Positions 44,341 to 55,422 of a stretch of DNA of 64,000 nt are shown here, piece after piece; within the stretch, counting starts at the first letter, position 1; each line of letters begins with the position of its first letter. The stretch is taken from positions 3,852,472 through 3,916,471 of the forward strand of contig BCIA01000005.1 in assembly GCA_001599815.1 (NCBI GenBank). Reading direction: 5' to 3'. The notes beneath the pieces are model-generated. The model was not told the DNA's origin and did no database searches. It worked only from the letters and a program-made list of their open reading frames with translations. A program made the translations under genes and the position numbers. This stretch comes from Furcasterigmium furcatum (taxonomy: Eukaryota; Ascomycota; Sordariomycetes; Glomerellales; Plectosphaerellaceae).

Positions 44341-45977
44341 ATGACGGATGCTGAGACTCTCACGCCCCCCAAGCGGGAGGGCACCGCAGATGTCGGCGCG
44401 AAAGACCTAGGTATGGCTGCGCTACCATGCTTCAGACTCAATGAAGCCCCTGCTGACCCTTCGCAGCCGACACGTCCGAGTCCGAAGACCACTTCTCCGA
44501 TGCCCAGTCCGCGCCTCAGTCCCCCATCCCCAAGACTCGTGTGGAAAAGGTCGACGGGGAACCGTCCCATGGCGAAGTTCCCGGGACCGATGCGTACCGC
44601 CAGCGAGAGGAAGATGCCGCGCCGGACGAGATCGCCATCATCAAGGAAGGCGAGCCAGCGGGCGACAATGGCGCCGCCGCGTCTGCTGACGAGCAGCCTG
44701 TGCCCAAGACTGTCGTAGAGGAGTCCCCTGGACCTGTGGGGGCTCATTCTGAGGAGTTCTTGGAAAAGCGCAAGGCCGATGCCGAAGCAGACGAGGTTGT
44801 GAAGGCAGACGAGACCCAGGCGAGGGAGGACGGCAACACCGGTAGGAACTGAAGCTATAGCGCCTCCTAATGATATCATGTTGACCAAAGGGATCGTAGA
44901 TCTGCCCGTGGCACCTAGCACTGCTTTGCCTGTGGACGAAAGCGACGAGACACCTGCTATCCCAGAGGTGATAATCGAGTCTGTCGATGATGACGACACC
45001 GCCGACGCCACGCGAGGAGATGTCGAGCAATACGACGAAGACGACGACGAAGTGGAAGAAGAGGACGAAGAACAAGACTTTGGGGACGACTTCGACGACT
45101 TCGAGGAGGGAGGGGAAGATGCTGATTTTGACGACTTTGGGGATGGCTTCCAGCAAGCAGAAGCCGAGGCTCCGGCGCCTGCTGCACCTCAAGTGCTGTC
45201 ACCAGCAGCACTTCCATACGTGAGTCTCCTAGCGCATTCGCTTGTAGCAATTGCTGACACAAAGAACAGCCTATCCCGGATTTCGACGGTCTCGATGGCC
45301 AGGACATATTCGACACAGTCGACCCGTATCTCAACTCTCTATTCCCGCCCGAAGACATGGATCTGCCCATCCTGCCACCACTCCCCAAAGACAGCTCCGT
45401 CTTCTTCACCCCTCGGAGCGCATCACTATGGTCACAGCTCGTTGCTCCTCCGCCGCTAGCACCCCCCGACTGGATCCGCTCCCGCATCCGCCGCCTCTTC
45501 CTCGTCTCCCTCGGCGTCCCCGTCGACCTCGACGAGATCCTCCCCGCCTCGAAGCAGAAGAAACTCGTCCTCCCTTCCCTCCACCGCAAAAACTCCACAG
45601 GCTCCCGGCGCACCTCCACAGACTCGCGGTCGGTGTCCCGCTTGCGGCAGTCTGAACTCAACGCTTCATCCACAAGCCTCGACTCGAAGGGCAACGCAAA
45701 GCCCCCGGGCACAAGTCGAAAGAAGGGGCCCCCGCCAGCGCCAGAGCTGGACCTCGTGACAGTGCGGCAGCTTGCGACGACGACGGATGAGGCGCTCGAC
45801 GGCATGACGGACGAGGAGCTCAAGGCGCACGTGAAGAGGCTGAAGGAGCTGGAGGACACGGCGAAGGAGGTGCTGGAGCACTGGAAGAAGAAGACGGATG
45901 AGAAGATCGGGGACCGGGAGGCGTTCGAGGGCGTGATAGAGAATCTGGTGAAGCATGCGCGGAACTCGAGGAAATAG
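44341..45977 (+). CDS. LAA2/aftiphilin-like clathrin-adaptor accessory protein
   Basis: Four exons (44341-44410, 44467-44841, 44891-45219, 45270-45977) give 493 aa. The first ~250 residues are disordered and very acidic, ending in repeated Asp/Phe motifs (FGDDFDDF, DFDDFGDGF) of the type that bind the gamma-ear of AP-1 and related adaptors. The C-terminal half has a conserved region around FDTVDPYLNSLFP, RLFLVSLGVPVDLDEIL and KQKKLVLPSLHRK, then a coiled coil (LKELEDTAKEVLEHWKKK). This arrangement fits the fungal DUF5102 (yeast Laa2) family, which helps recruit AP-1 with Laa1. The assignment is from memory of the motif pattern, so moderate confidence. Confidence 0.75.
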
Positions 45978-46355
45978 AGGGCTGACGATGAGATGCCTGC
46001 CTGCATATAAAGTAGGGGTTTAATGAAAGGAAGGATCTAGAAGCTCTACATGACGCCGGCGTCCCTCGTGCAACAGTCACTTTTCACGAGTGCCTTGCAA
46101 AGAGGAAGAGTGGCCCGCAAGGAATACAGAGATCCTTACATCAAAGTCAGGAAAATAGTAGGCTTCGACCACGCCGTGGCCTCAGCAGCTGGGCATTACA
46201 TGTCACACGATAGCCCTCAGGATGTGATCATTGGGTCTTACGTGAACGTCATGTGTCATTATCTTTGACTACTCTGTACACCAGCCCTCCAGGCCCTCAA
46301 TTTTCCCCGTCTATCCTGGGCCCGTGATTCTAGCAGCGTCTCCCGGTCAGTTCTC

Positions 46356-48096
46356 TTAAGCCGTGCTGGGCTCGAGCGTGACACCGCTGGGCAGATGTTA
46401 GCAGACATTCAAAACACAAGTGCAACACGAAGGGCAGCATAAACTTACGCAGCGATAGTAGCCCAGCCGATGAGACGCCAGTGCTTCTCGATACGGCGGG
46501 ACAGGGCGACCTTCTCGCCGATGTTGGTGCAGGCAGGGCTGGTGAGGATGAGCTTGGCGGCGTCGTTCTTGATGGCAGCGACCTTCGCGCCAGTAGACGT
46601 AGAGCCGATGTTGACCATGATGACCTCGTTCTTGGTGAGCTTCGCGACCTTGGCCTGCTTGCCGTCGGCGGTGCGGACACCGAGGAGGCGCTTGAGGAGG
46701 TAGAAGTTGATCTCGATCTCGCTGTAGATCTCGGGGAGGCGACCCTTGAGGCCGAGGACGAAGCCGACGAGACGGTCGGCACGGCAGAGGGTGGGGTCGA
46801 TGCGGGTGCCGACACCGATGAGACCGCCGGGGACGGCGTACTTGAGCTCGTTGAACTCAGAGTTGAGGGAAACGATGCGGCTGAAGATGGGGGTGCACTT
46901 CAGGGCGCCCTTCTCGTCGCGCGTAACGATACCGGGGCGGATCTCGATCTCGTCGCCGAGCTTGAGCACGCCGTGCAGGATACTGCCACCAGCAACGCCG
47001 CCCTTGAGCTCCTCGATCTCGGCACCGGGCTTGTTGACGTCGAAGGAGCGGATGACGATCATGGTGGGGTCCAGGGTGAAGTCGCGGACGGGGATGGGGA
47101 TCGTGTTAACGATGGCGTCCAGGGCCGCGTCGATGTTGAACTTCAGCTGGGCGGAGATGGGGATGACGGGAGACTTTCCGGCGACGGTGCCGCGGATGAA
47201 CTTGAGGATGGACTGGTAGTGCTGCTGGGCGGCCTCGGCCCTCATCAGGTCGACCTTGTTCTGGAGAATGATGATCTTGTCGAGCTTCATAATCTCAATA
47301 GCCGCCAAGTGCTCGGAGGTCTGGGGTTGAGGGCAGGTTTCGTTGCCAGCGATGAGCAGCAGGGCGGCGTCCATGACGGCGGCACCTGACAACATGGTGC
47401 TCATGAGAATATCGTGACCAGGGCAATCAACGAATCTGTGTAGAGAGCGTTAGCAAAGAGAATCTCTTGGGACTCGAAAGAACCAAAGCGCATGTGGTGA
47501 GCTAGAGCAGCAGCTGGAACACCTCGCTGAAGCTCTCGCCATCTGCCACATCTCTTTCTCACCACACGTGGTCAGGGGCCAACTCACGAGACATGGCGCA
47601 GAAGTCTGTAGGTGCCCTCGCAGCCCTCGCGCTCGCATGGCGGGTCAACCTCCTTCTCGCTCTTATAACTCCTGTAGCAGCCCGGTCGGGGGCAGGCGTC
47701 GTTGTCGCACTTGTAGATCTTGGCGTTGGCGTAACCCAGCTTGATGGTAATGTTTCTGATCAGCTCGTTCTTGAAACGAACGGTCTGGACGCCGGAGATG
47801 GCCTTGACGACCGTCGACTTTCCGTGGGCGACATGGCCAATCGTGCCGATGTTGATCGTGGCCTGGCGCGCAATAATCTCGGGCGTGAGAGGCGTCAACG
47901 TCTTGACGTCGAGGTCTTTGGGGTCGGTCTGAGGAGGCAGAGGGGGTCTTTGGATGGTGCTTTCGCCGGTGACTGGGTTGGCGGACTTCTTGAGGGCGGG
48001 CTTCAGAGCCTCCTCCTCCTCCTGGTGGTCCTGGATAGACTCGCCGGACTCAGACTCGGACTCGATGTCATCGTACTTGGGGTCTTCGGTAGACAT
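46356..48096 (-). CDS. GCD11: Translation initiation factor eIF2 subunit gamma
   Basis: Three exons (48096-47588, 47435-46449, 46386-46356) give 508 aa. GTPase motifs: G1 [10 protein letters not shown]3 DCPGHD (reached across intron 1) and G4 NKVD. A zinc-ribbon-like insert ([13 protein letters not shown] ... CEREGCEG) is typical of eIF2-gamma. Domains II and III follow, with RSFDVNKPG and the C-terminal GWATIAAGVTLEPS. As part of eIF2 it delivers initiator Met-tRNA to the 40S subunit. The acidic, Ser-rich N-terminus (about 1-60) is longer than the archaeal form, as usual in fungi. The last exon codes only for the final ten residues. Confidence 0.96.
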
Positions 48097-48823
48097 GCTG
48101 GGTGGTCGATGGCGGGGTACTGGAGGTTCGTACGGTCGGGGCGCTTCGAGAAGGTCGGGCGCAAGAACGGAATCGGGTTCAGGATCCTCAAGCCGTTATG
48201 CCGGGCGGATATGTGGGAATTCGCTTTGAAAAGGGGTCCGAAATCGTCCTTTTCCAGATGGTACTCCGCTTGGTGTTGTTGAACGAATCCGCGGCTTCCT
48301 GGTATTTTGCCGTCAAAATTCGAAGTGTGCAGTCATCCAGTTGTGACTCTGACGCTAAGCCGAATTTGGACAGATAAGCAGATAAGGTGCGCTGCCCCTC
48401 AGTCCCCGCGCCATGCTACTGTCGACCGACCGTTTGCCTGCCATGCCTGCCATCTTGAAAGTCCAGGTTCCATGCTGACGAGACCTGCCCCAACGTTCTT
48501 AAAGTTCATGGATTTCAGGTTACGCCATCTATCTTGTTCCAATTTGGCTTATTGACTTACCAGCATGAATTGCATCGAGCCTTGACATCCTTGTTTTGGA
48601 ATGGGGGACAAGAGGGGTGGATTCCGGCTGGATGAGGTGACTTCAAGAATCTGGCACTAACGATTGACTGAGCTCTGTATTCTCCGTCTGCCATATGATT
48701 CCATATTTTATATACAGCCAAATAAGACCTCATTTCCAGAAGATCACTCGAATACCGCCGGTGCCTCCATGCTACCTTGACGCCGCTTGCCTGATCTATG
48801 CAGAACCTCGCTTGAAAATGCCT
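48097..48823. other. Intergenic spacer (eIF2-gamma promoter)
   Basis: This 0.73 kb lies between the eIF2-gamma start and the stop of the minus-strand mitochondrial carrier. No feature was seen. Confidence 0.4.
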
Positions 48824-49876
48824 CTATTGCAAAGGGAAATGCCGCTTCAGCCCGTCAAACACCATGAAAATAAATGCAGAGCTCGGGGCGGAGCGCAGGC
48901 AAGTGATGCCGCACCCTCTGTACAGGCCCTGGATGCCGTGCTGCTTCCAAATCTGCACGCCTTCTTTCCAGAACGTGCGGCCCTCGACCGAGTCCCCGAT
49001 GGCCATCGTCTGAAGCCGGGACTTGATCGTGTCGGCCGGGAAGAAGAGGAAGTTATATGTCACGCCGCCCGACGCGCCGGCCAGGGCTTGCTGCCAGAGC
49101 GGCAGCGGCTTGGCCGCTAGAGCCTCCTTCTCTGCTGCCGAGGTTGCTGACTTTGCATTGAAGGCGTGGAACATCTTCGTAACTGTCTCCTTGCCGCCGA
49201 ACCATGCGGCGCTACCCCCTGATTCGCGGATCAGAGTACCCATCTGGCCGTGCCAGAAGCCGCCGATGCCGTGGTGACGGTAGATGTCCCGAATGACGGG
49301 CAGAGGCTTGAGGGGCGGCGGTGCCGTGCCCTTGGTGGCCATGGGCACTTGGATCTTGCACTTGACCAGCTCGATGGGAGTCAAGACATAGGATGCGAAG
49401 AAGCCCGAGAATGCGCCCGTGAACCACAGCGCCGAGAGAGGAAGTTCCTTACTGGGGGCTATCCAGCCAGAGGCATAGACTGCTTCTCTGCCGAGACGCT
49501 CGAAGAAGAAGAGGCTGCTGGTCTCGGCGGCAGCACCAACGAGCGGCGCTGTGATGCCTCGGTACAGGCCCAAGAAACCATCGGCCTTGATCGACTGGCG
49601 GAAGCAGTCGAGGGGTCCTTTGTATCGGAGGGGTTGGTTGTCAGGCTGGGACTGGAGCCGGACCTTGATCGTATCGAAAGGGTACTCGATGTACTTGCCG
49701 ATGACACCGGCGATCTGACCCTAGCTGTTAGCGACGACTGGGGGACTTGACATGCAGAGGCTACTCACAGATCCGTAGAGGATGTCCTCGACAGCATCGA
49801 CCGCCTGGGTGCGCGTCTTCAGAGACGCCGGGGCATCATGATGTGGCAGGTCCATGGCGGCAGCGGGTAATTCCAT
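48824..49876 (-). CDS. Mitochondrial carrier, ARG-13/ORT1-type basic amino-acid transporter
   Basis: Two exons (49876-49769, 49720-48824) give 334 aa from [14 protein letters not shown] second ATG seven codons later could be used instead. Three carrier repeats show the Px[DE]xx[KR] signature: [24 protein letters not shown] and [12 protein letters not shown]. Matching second helices contain [12 protein letters not shown] and [10 protein letters not shown]. The repeat spacing and [14 protein letters not shown] resemble Neurospora ARG-13 and yeast Ort1, which exchange ornithine and other basic amino acids for arginine biosynthesis. Subfamily assignment rests on overall pattern; carriers are hard to tell apart by eye. 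Confidence 0.85.
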
Positions 49877-50789
49877 GGTCGCGGCGCTGTTGAGGGTACC
49901 GAACGAGGCAGCAAGTGCAGGACAGCGAGTGGAGGAAACCCTACTCAACAGCCCCGACTGCCCCTAGAAGCATCCAAGTTTAAGCTCTGTAGAATGGTGC
50001 CACCGTCGAGAGGTGTTTGTCGCGGAGGGGCGGTTGTGGCGGGACAAGAAGGGGCGGTGACTCTGTGACTCGTTCGCCAACGTCACATGCGTTAGCCGAT
50101 ACCGGGGTCTGAGTGAAGGAGGAGAGCAGGTTGCGTGCTTCGCTGGCCGCGAGGAGGTGTTATGAGGGGGCGCGAGAGCGAGAGTTTCCAGATCCGAGGT
50201 ACCTGCAGCCCATTGCTTCCGAAATTGGGGACACCGGGGGCTTGTTGTGTTCAGGTAAAGAGACGGTCAGGAAGCTGCTGCGTCGTGGTGGAGTGCGATG
50301 ATTTTTTTCTCCTTTCAGCTCCCAAACTAGCATTGGGCCGTGACATCAGCGAGGCGATAAGATAAAAGGCGGCCCAGAACTGGCTGTGATGCGCGCTGGA
50401 GCGCCCCATCGGCGCGGGGTTCCTGAGCGCTAAGCTGCTCAGGGGGCTAGCCCGAGCCAAGCATCGGGTCTCCGAGCGGAGATCAACGTGAAGGGCCGTT
50501 ATCAGATCAAATTTCTCACGCTCACATCCCGGGAGTTGACGATGATGTGCGCATGCAACTGCCGGATTCCACCGACAATCCCACAGGGTGGAGGCTACTG
50601 TTGCTGCTACTGAGCAACCATCCAACCACCTCTACGTTAGGGTTGACGAAGCGGGCAGACGCCGCCACAACGTGAGACCGTTCACAGTTAGAATGGACCG
50701 TTGGATCCCTTGGATCTTAACTGCAATTGCTTCAAGAGTACAACATCCTTGAAGTGCCAGGGTATCTATTCTCCCCAAAGATCTACTAC
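49877..50789. other. Intergenic spacer
   Basis: This 0.9 kb lies between the carrier start and the PRP28 stop. No convincing frame, repeat or RNA was seen. Confidence 0.4.
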
Positions 50790-52874
50790 CTACTTCTTGA
50801 ACCCCTTCTGAGGCTTCTGCTGCGTGGCCTCGTGCCTGCGCAGCTCCTCCGGCACCCTTGAGATGGAGCTCTTGGACAGCATCTGCTTCAGGTCATACAG
50901 CAAATCGTTGTCCTCGGGCCCAAGGAACGTGATAGCCACACCGCTCTTGCCCGCACGACCAGTACGGCCGACTCTGTGGGTATACGACTCGATGCTCATG
51001 GCCATGTTGAAGTTGACGACCAGCGAGACATCGGGCACATCGATACCACGACCTGCAAGATCAGTTGCCACGAGCACGTCGACCTGGCCGTTTCGCACCG
51101 ATGCCAGCGCCGCTTCTCTCTGGTCCTGGGTCTTGCTGCCGTGAAGTGTGACCGCAGAAAAGCCCATGTGCTTGACGTCGCGGGCGACAGCGTCGCAGTT
51201 GCGCTTGATGTTGACGAAAACGATGATGGGCGGGGCGAAGTCGCCGGAGGCGAGGATCTGCTGCAGGCGCTTCTTCCGCTTGTCTTCGCCGGAGACAAAC
51301 TCGACTCTCTGTTCGACCGTGTCGACGGCCTCACCTGCGTTGCCGATAGTCACCGTCGCGGGGCGGCGCAGATACTTCTTGGTCATCTTCTCCACGATGG
51401 CGGGCATTGTAGCCGTGTACATCATGGTCTGACGGTACCTGTCTCGGCCTCCCAGATACCGCTTCATGAGCTGCGAGTTCTCCGCGTCCTCCGTGTCGGG
51501 CTTTTCGTTGGTGACTGGCAGGGCGTCGAGGATCTTGTTGACTGGCTCTTCGAAACCCAGATCAATCATGCGGTCTGCTTCGTCCATGATGACGTAGCAG
51601 CACTGGGAAAGGACCAGAAGCCTTCGTTCGATACAGTCGACCAGACGACCAGGGGTGGCGACAACGATCTCGGCGCCGTTTCTGAGGGCAAAAGCTTGCT
51701 CTTCGAGAGAGTGACCACCGACGATGCTGACGACTTTGAAACCAAGGGGTCCAGCGAACTTCCTGGCTTCCGTCTCGATCTGCTGGACCAGTTCTCGAGT
51801 AGGCGCGAGGATCAGGGCGTACGGTCCGTCATTCTTGATCATCTCATCGAGAGGCGGCAGGTCAGAGATGTAGACCAGGAGCGGCAACAAGAACGCGGCC
51901 GTTTTACCGGAACCGGTGACGGCGACGCCGATAAGGTCTCTGGCCTGCAGCGCGATCGGGATGGCAGCTCTTTGAATGGGTGTGGGCTCGTTGTACCCAA
52001 CTTGCTCCACGATCTCGAGAATCCTTCTCGGTAGACCCGACTCGGTCCAGTTCCGCATGGGGTGCGGGAGATACCCGCCCTTTGTTGCGATACCGAAGTC
52101 CTCCTTGAAGATTCTCCAGTCGCGGGGCTGCATCTCCTCGAGCGATTTGTCTGACCATCGCTTTCCGAAGCCGAACCGCTCCAGCCGTTTCATGGCCTGG
52201 TCTCGGCTGTTGTACCAGTTGTCCATGAACTGCTGTGCCAGTTCGGGGCCTTCGTCGCCATATTGCTCTTCGATCCTTCTTGCGCGGCGACGGGCCGCCT
52301 GCTCTGCCTCTTCGCTGAACTCGTCGGTCTTCTCGCCGCCAAAGGAAGGAGGCTTCGTGCCGTTGGAGGCGACAGGTGCCAGAGCGTCGTCGCGGAGGGT
52401 GGTGTCTTCGCCTTCGTCCCAGTCGAACTTGAACTCGGTGGCCCTCTTCCGCTTTTTAGCCGCGCTAAAGCTCGAGTTCTTGTTCACCTCCGGGCCCAGG
52501 TATCGTTGACGAAGTTGCTGCTTCTCGAACTCTTCCTCTGTCAATCTCGCGTCTCGCTTCGCGGCGGCAGATTTGCTTCCTCCCCGTCGATCGGAACCGC
52601 GCGGCGCAGGCCGTTCCGGCCTGGATTTCTCCTCCGCTGCCATGTTGTCAGTATACCGTCCCGCGCGTGGGAGATGGGCGAACATACTCCCGTTGGCATT
52701 GGGCGCCTCCTTGGCCAGCCATTTCTGCTCCGACTCTGCCTTCTTCCGCGCCTCTTCGTCGGCCTTTCGCTGCTGCTCTTCCGCTTCCTTCTTGGCCTTT
52801 TCTTGGGCCTGTCTCTCGCGCTCCTTCTTGGGGATGAACTTTAGCTTCGGCGCTCCATTCGTAAGCCCTGCCAT
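50790..52874 (-). CDS. PRP28: DEAD-box ATP-dependent RNA helicase Prp28
   Basis: Single exon, 694 aa from MAGLTNGAPKLKF. The basic/acidic N-terminus (about 1-190) is rich in Lys, Glu and Arg and includes IPKKERERQAQEKAKKEAEE. Helicase motifs: Q region EPTPIQRAAIP, motif I AVTGSGKT, Ia PTRELVQQ, II MDEADRM, III TATMP, V ATDLAGRGIDVPDV, VI HRVGRTGRAG. The pattern RNWTESGLPRRILEIV ahead of the Q motif is typical of Prp28/DDX23. In the spliceosome it displaces U1 from the 5' splice site so that U6 can pair. It is transcribed divergently from mL59 across 373 bp. Confidence 0.95.
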   Translation of the reverse strand: MAGLTNGAPKLKFIPKKERERQAQEKAKKEAEEQQRKADEEARKKAESEQKWLAKEAPNANGSMFAHLPRAGRYTDNMAAEEKSRPERPAPRGSDRRGGSKSAAAKRDARLTEEEFEKQQLRQRYLGPEVNKNSSFSAAKKRKRATEFKFDWDEGEDTTLRDDALAPVASNGTKPPSFGGEKTDEFSEEAEQAARRRARRIEEQYGDEGPELAQQFMDNWYNSRDQAMKRLERFGFGKRWSDKSLEEMQPRDWRIFKEDFGIATKGGYLPHPMRNWTESGLPRRILEIVEQVGYNEPTPIQRAAIPIALQARDLIGVAVTGSGKTAAFLLPLLVYISDLPPLDEMIKNDGPYALILAPTRELVQQIETEARKFAGPLGFKVVSIVGGHSLEEQAFALRNGAEIVVATPGRLVDCIERRLLVLSQCCYVIMDEADRMIDLGFEEPVNKILDALPVTNEKPDTEDAENSQLMKRYLGGRDRYRQTMMYTATMPAIVEKMTKKYLRRPATVTIGNAGEAVDTVEQRVEFVSGEDKRKKRLQQILASGDFAPPIIVFVNIKRNCDAVARDVKHMGFSAVTLHGSKTQDQREAALASVRNGQVDVLVATDLAGRGIDVPDVSLVVNFNMAMSIESYTHRVGRTGRAGKSGVAITFLGPEDNDLLYDLKQMLSKSSISRVPEELRRHEATQQKPQKGFKK

Positions 52875-53247
52875 ACTGACGATTTGTCGGGACCCCCCGG
52901 ACGTTTGACTTGGGAAATATGCTGCTGGTAGTTGGCTTGGTCGGGGCTTGTCTCTGGAATCGTGGGTTTCGTCGCAGCTCAAGGTCCGACGAACGTAGCT
53001 GAAGAATTCGATCCGGTCATGCGCTGCCTAAATTATATGTTTGGCAAGTTCGAGTGTCGAAAGCTCAACTTGCCTGGTCCACGACCTCTGTGCGTCCATC
53101 GAAGAAGTGGGTCACATCCTATGCATGTACAGGGGCCCCGAAATTTTGAGCTGGTGCATCACCAATGGGCCAACTCACGCGCTTGGTGCTTCAACACGAC
53201 ATACCATTGCCGCCTCTCGACCGACGAAGCGGCTCCTCACACCCATC
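52875..53247. promoter_or_regulatory. Divergent promoter of PRP28 and the mL59 gene
   Basis: 373 bp between divergent starts, with no intervening gene. No specific element was recognised. Confidence 0.45.
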
Positions 53248-53865
53248 ATGGCGCCGACAGAACAATACGTGCAGCTCGCCAAGGCGCTGCCGGTGCGGCT
53301 CCAGCGGTTCTTCGCGCGATACCCTCCCGCATCGATCCTCCCCGAGGGCGCCAACCCCGAGACCTCCAAGACCGGATACCAGGAGGCGACAGCGAACCCG
53401 TTCTCGGCGCAAAAGCACCCCGTCACTGGCAAGTGGCACGACCCCGTGTTCTCGCTGCGTCGGCAGGCGGAGCTCGTGAAGCTTGCCCGTGAGCACGGCG
53501 TGGAGGAGCTGCTGCCCCCGACAGTCAAGGGCACGGAATACCAGATTGCCCACAGGGTTGAGCACGGTCTGAGGGTGAAGGGTACGGGTATCGGCCAGAG
53601 GGTCAAGGGCCATGCTCACGAGAGGGCGGTTATTGGAAGGTGAGTGGTCCAATGGTTCCCGAGACTACTGGTCTGGTCTCGGTGAAATCGAGGTGCAACG
53701 CTGACAACACGGACAGGATGGAGAAGAGGAGAGAGGCCATGCTGGATATGCCGGAGCTGATGAGGGAATGGAAGAAGGTAAGTCGGCATGTTGAAGCGGT
53801 CGAGATGCGCCAGAGCTAACAATTCCCAGGTCGGCAAGTACAGGTGGAGGAGGTACCCGAAATAG
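53248..53865 (+). CDS. MRPL25: Mitochondrial large ribosomal subunit protein mL59 (MRPL25)
   Basis: Three exons (53248-53639, 53717-53777, 53830-53865) give 162 aa. The sequence around LPVRLQRFFARYPP, the NPFSAQKHPVTGKWHDPVF block and the C-terminal GKYRWRRYPK is characteristic of the fungal mL59/MRPL25 family. It is a fungus-specific component of the mitochondrial 54S subunit (family knowledge). The start is the ATG of MAPTEQYVQ; an open extension upstream to 53041 lacks family similarity. All introns have standard borders. Confidence 0.9.
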
Positions 53866-54289
53866 ACGGCGAGCGACGATCGAAAGGCTCCAGATCGAAA
53901 GATCCGTGTACATACACTGTAACATCAATGTTCGAGGCGCAGAGATGCCTCTCAAATCCCACGGCTATCCGGTTAGGCTTGACCGCCGTCGACATCTGTT
54001 TGCCGCCCTGTGAATTTGCGCTGGACAGCCTCGTCCGGTCACAGAAAGCCGCCACTTCAGGACTGGCAGCCGAATACTCGGTCTGGAGGCTTCTTTTTGG
54101 CCCCTTTTCAGGAGATTCGGATTGCTGTAGCCATGGTGAACTTCATCCAAGCGTCCTTACTGACAAGCAATAGGATTGGTCACGTGACCCATCGCTCTAT
54201 GCAGAAAATTCCACTACCATCTTGATCTTCACTCAGACTCACTCACTCATTCACAGTGTGGCTCACAGCCACCATCTCGCCCCGAAAAC

Positions 54290-54832
54290 ATGAGTCCAGC
54301 AGCGTCCACGCCGACGCACTACGAAGTCCTGGACATTTCCCCCTCACTCCTCAGCTTCTCCCACGGCGACACCAAAAACCTCGAGCCGCAGCTCCTCCGC
54401 CGCGCATACCACCGCGCACTCCTCCGGCACCACCCCGACAAGGCCGTCTCGGAGGAGGCCAAGGGGTCAGGGCATGTATCCCAGAAGCCGAGGGGCACGG
54501 CTCTGTATACTGTCGACCAGATCACGACGGCGTATACCACGCTCAGCGACCCGCGGTTGCGCAGGGAGTACGAGGCTGCTCTGAGGCAGTCGGCGACTGC
54601 GGACGCGCCCGAGCAGGAGGAGGCGTTCCGGACGGGGGTGGAGGTGGTTGATCTGGACGACCTTGCGTTTGATGAGAACTCAGAAAAGTGGTACATGGGG
54701 TGTCGGTGCGGGAACGAGAGGGGGTTTGAGTTTGGAGAGGACGTGCTGGATGAGCGGGAGAGGGAAGTGTTTGTTGGGTGCCAGGACTGTAGCTTGTGGA
54801 TCAAAGTTCAGTATGAGGTGGCGACGGACTGA
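54290..54832 (+). CDS. DPH4: Diphthamide biosynthesis protein 4 (DnaJ-type)
   Basis: Single exon, 180 aa. An N-terminal J-domain is present (HYEVLDIS ... RAYHRALLRHHPDK, with the HPD tripeptide, then ITTAYTTLSDPRLRREY). The C-terminus is a CSL-type DPH zinc finger: MGCRCGNERG ... GCQDCSLWIKVQ. This J-domain plus CSL-zinc-finger pairing is specific to Dph4/Jjj3, which helps supply iron-sulfur or electron transfer for diphthamide formation on elongation factor 2. The next gene on the right is transcribed toward it. Confidence 0.93.
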   Translation: MSPAASTPTHYEVLDISPSLLSFSHGDTKNLEPQLLRRAYHRALLRHHPDKAVSEEAKGSGHVSQKPRGTALYTVDQITTAYTTLSDPRLRREYEAALRQSATADAPEQEEAFRTGVEVVDLDDLAFDENSEKWYMGCRCGNERGFEFGEDVLDEREREVFVGCQDCSLWIKVQYEVATD

Positions 54833-55422
54833 GGTCGAGCATTCACGGCGAGGTTCTCTGCATTTTCGTACGATACCCCGGGCGTTTCAGGGATGGGACA
54901 GAGGAGAGGTGCATCTGGGGAGGATTGTGCCCTGCATTAGAAGGAAGCGAGTATCTTTTAAGCCTACTACTTACTGGGGCGGGAGGCCAAGCATTATCTG
55001 TTTTTGGGTCGCATGATACACCGACTAGTAGCACCTACAGCCAGCTCACAGCCAAGGACCGTAAAGCCATCGATATTTCACTCACATGCCAAAGCGGTCC
55101 TAAGTCTGCGTGATTCTTGGTAATTATTCAGAGAAGCTATGTATTCCCGCCCAAAAGCATCCAGCTAAACGGGACAGCGCTCCGTACTTTCTTCCCAGCA
55201 CCCTCAACGCCACATGGTATAAAGTTGACAAGTTAAGAAAGGGAATAGTAACATTTGAAAGGAAAAGGTCCCCCCTGGCAGGAGAGGTCGTTGAAGCAGT
55301 GGCTCGCTTCGTCGGCTGGGCCGGTGTTCATCATCACCGCGCGCCGTAATGCATTGGGAAAAAGTCTAGTATCGCTCGGACATCTCACATTCTTCGTTTC
55401 TCTCACGCCTGAGCGGCCCTGC
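54833..55422. other. Convergent spacer
   Basis: This 0.6 kb lies between converging 3' ends of DPH4 and the four-TM protein gene. No feature was recognised. Confidence 0.4.

Noticed and set aside
46481..47389. 302-codon plus-strand frame opposite eIF2-gamma
   Set aside because: Acidic shadow frame without family features; the eIF2-gamma gene on the minus strand accounts for the region.
50976..52034. 352-codon frame opposite PRP28
   Set aside because: Antisense shadow of helicase motifs.
53041..53247. Upstream extension of the mL59 frame
   Set aside because: Not similar to the family; MAPTEQYVQ is a plausible start.
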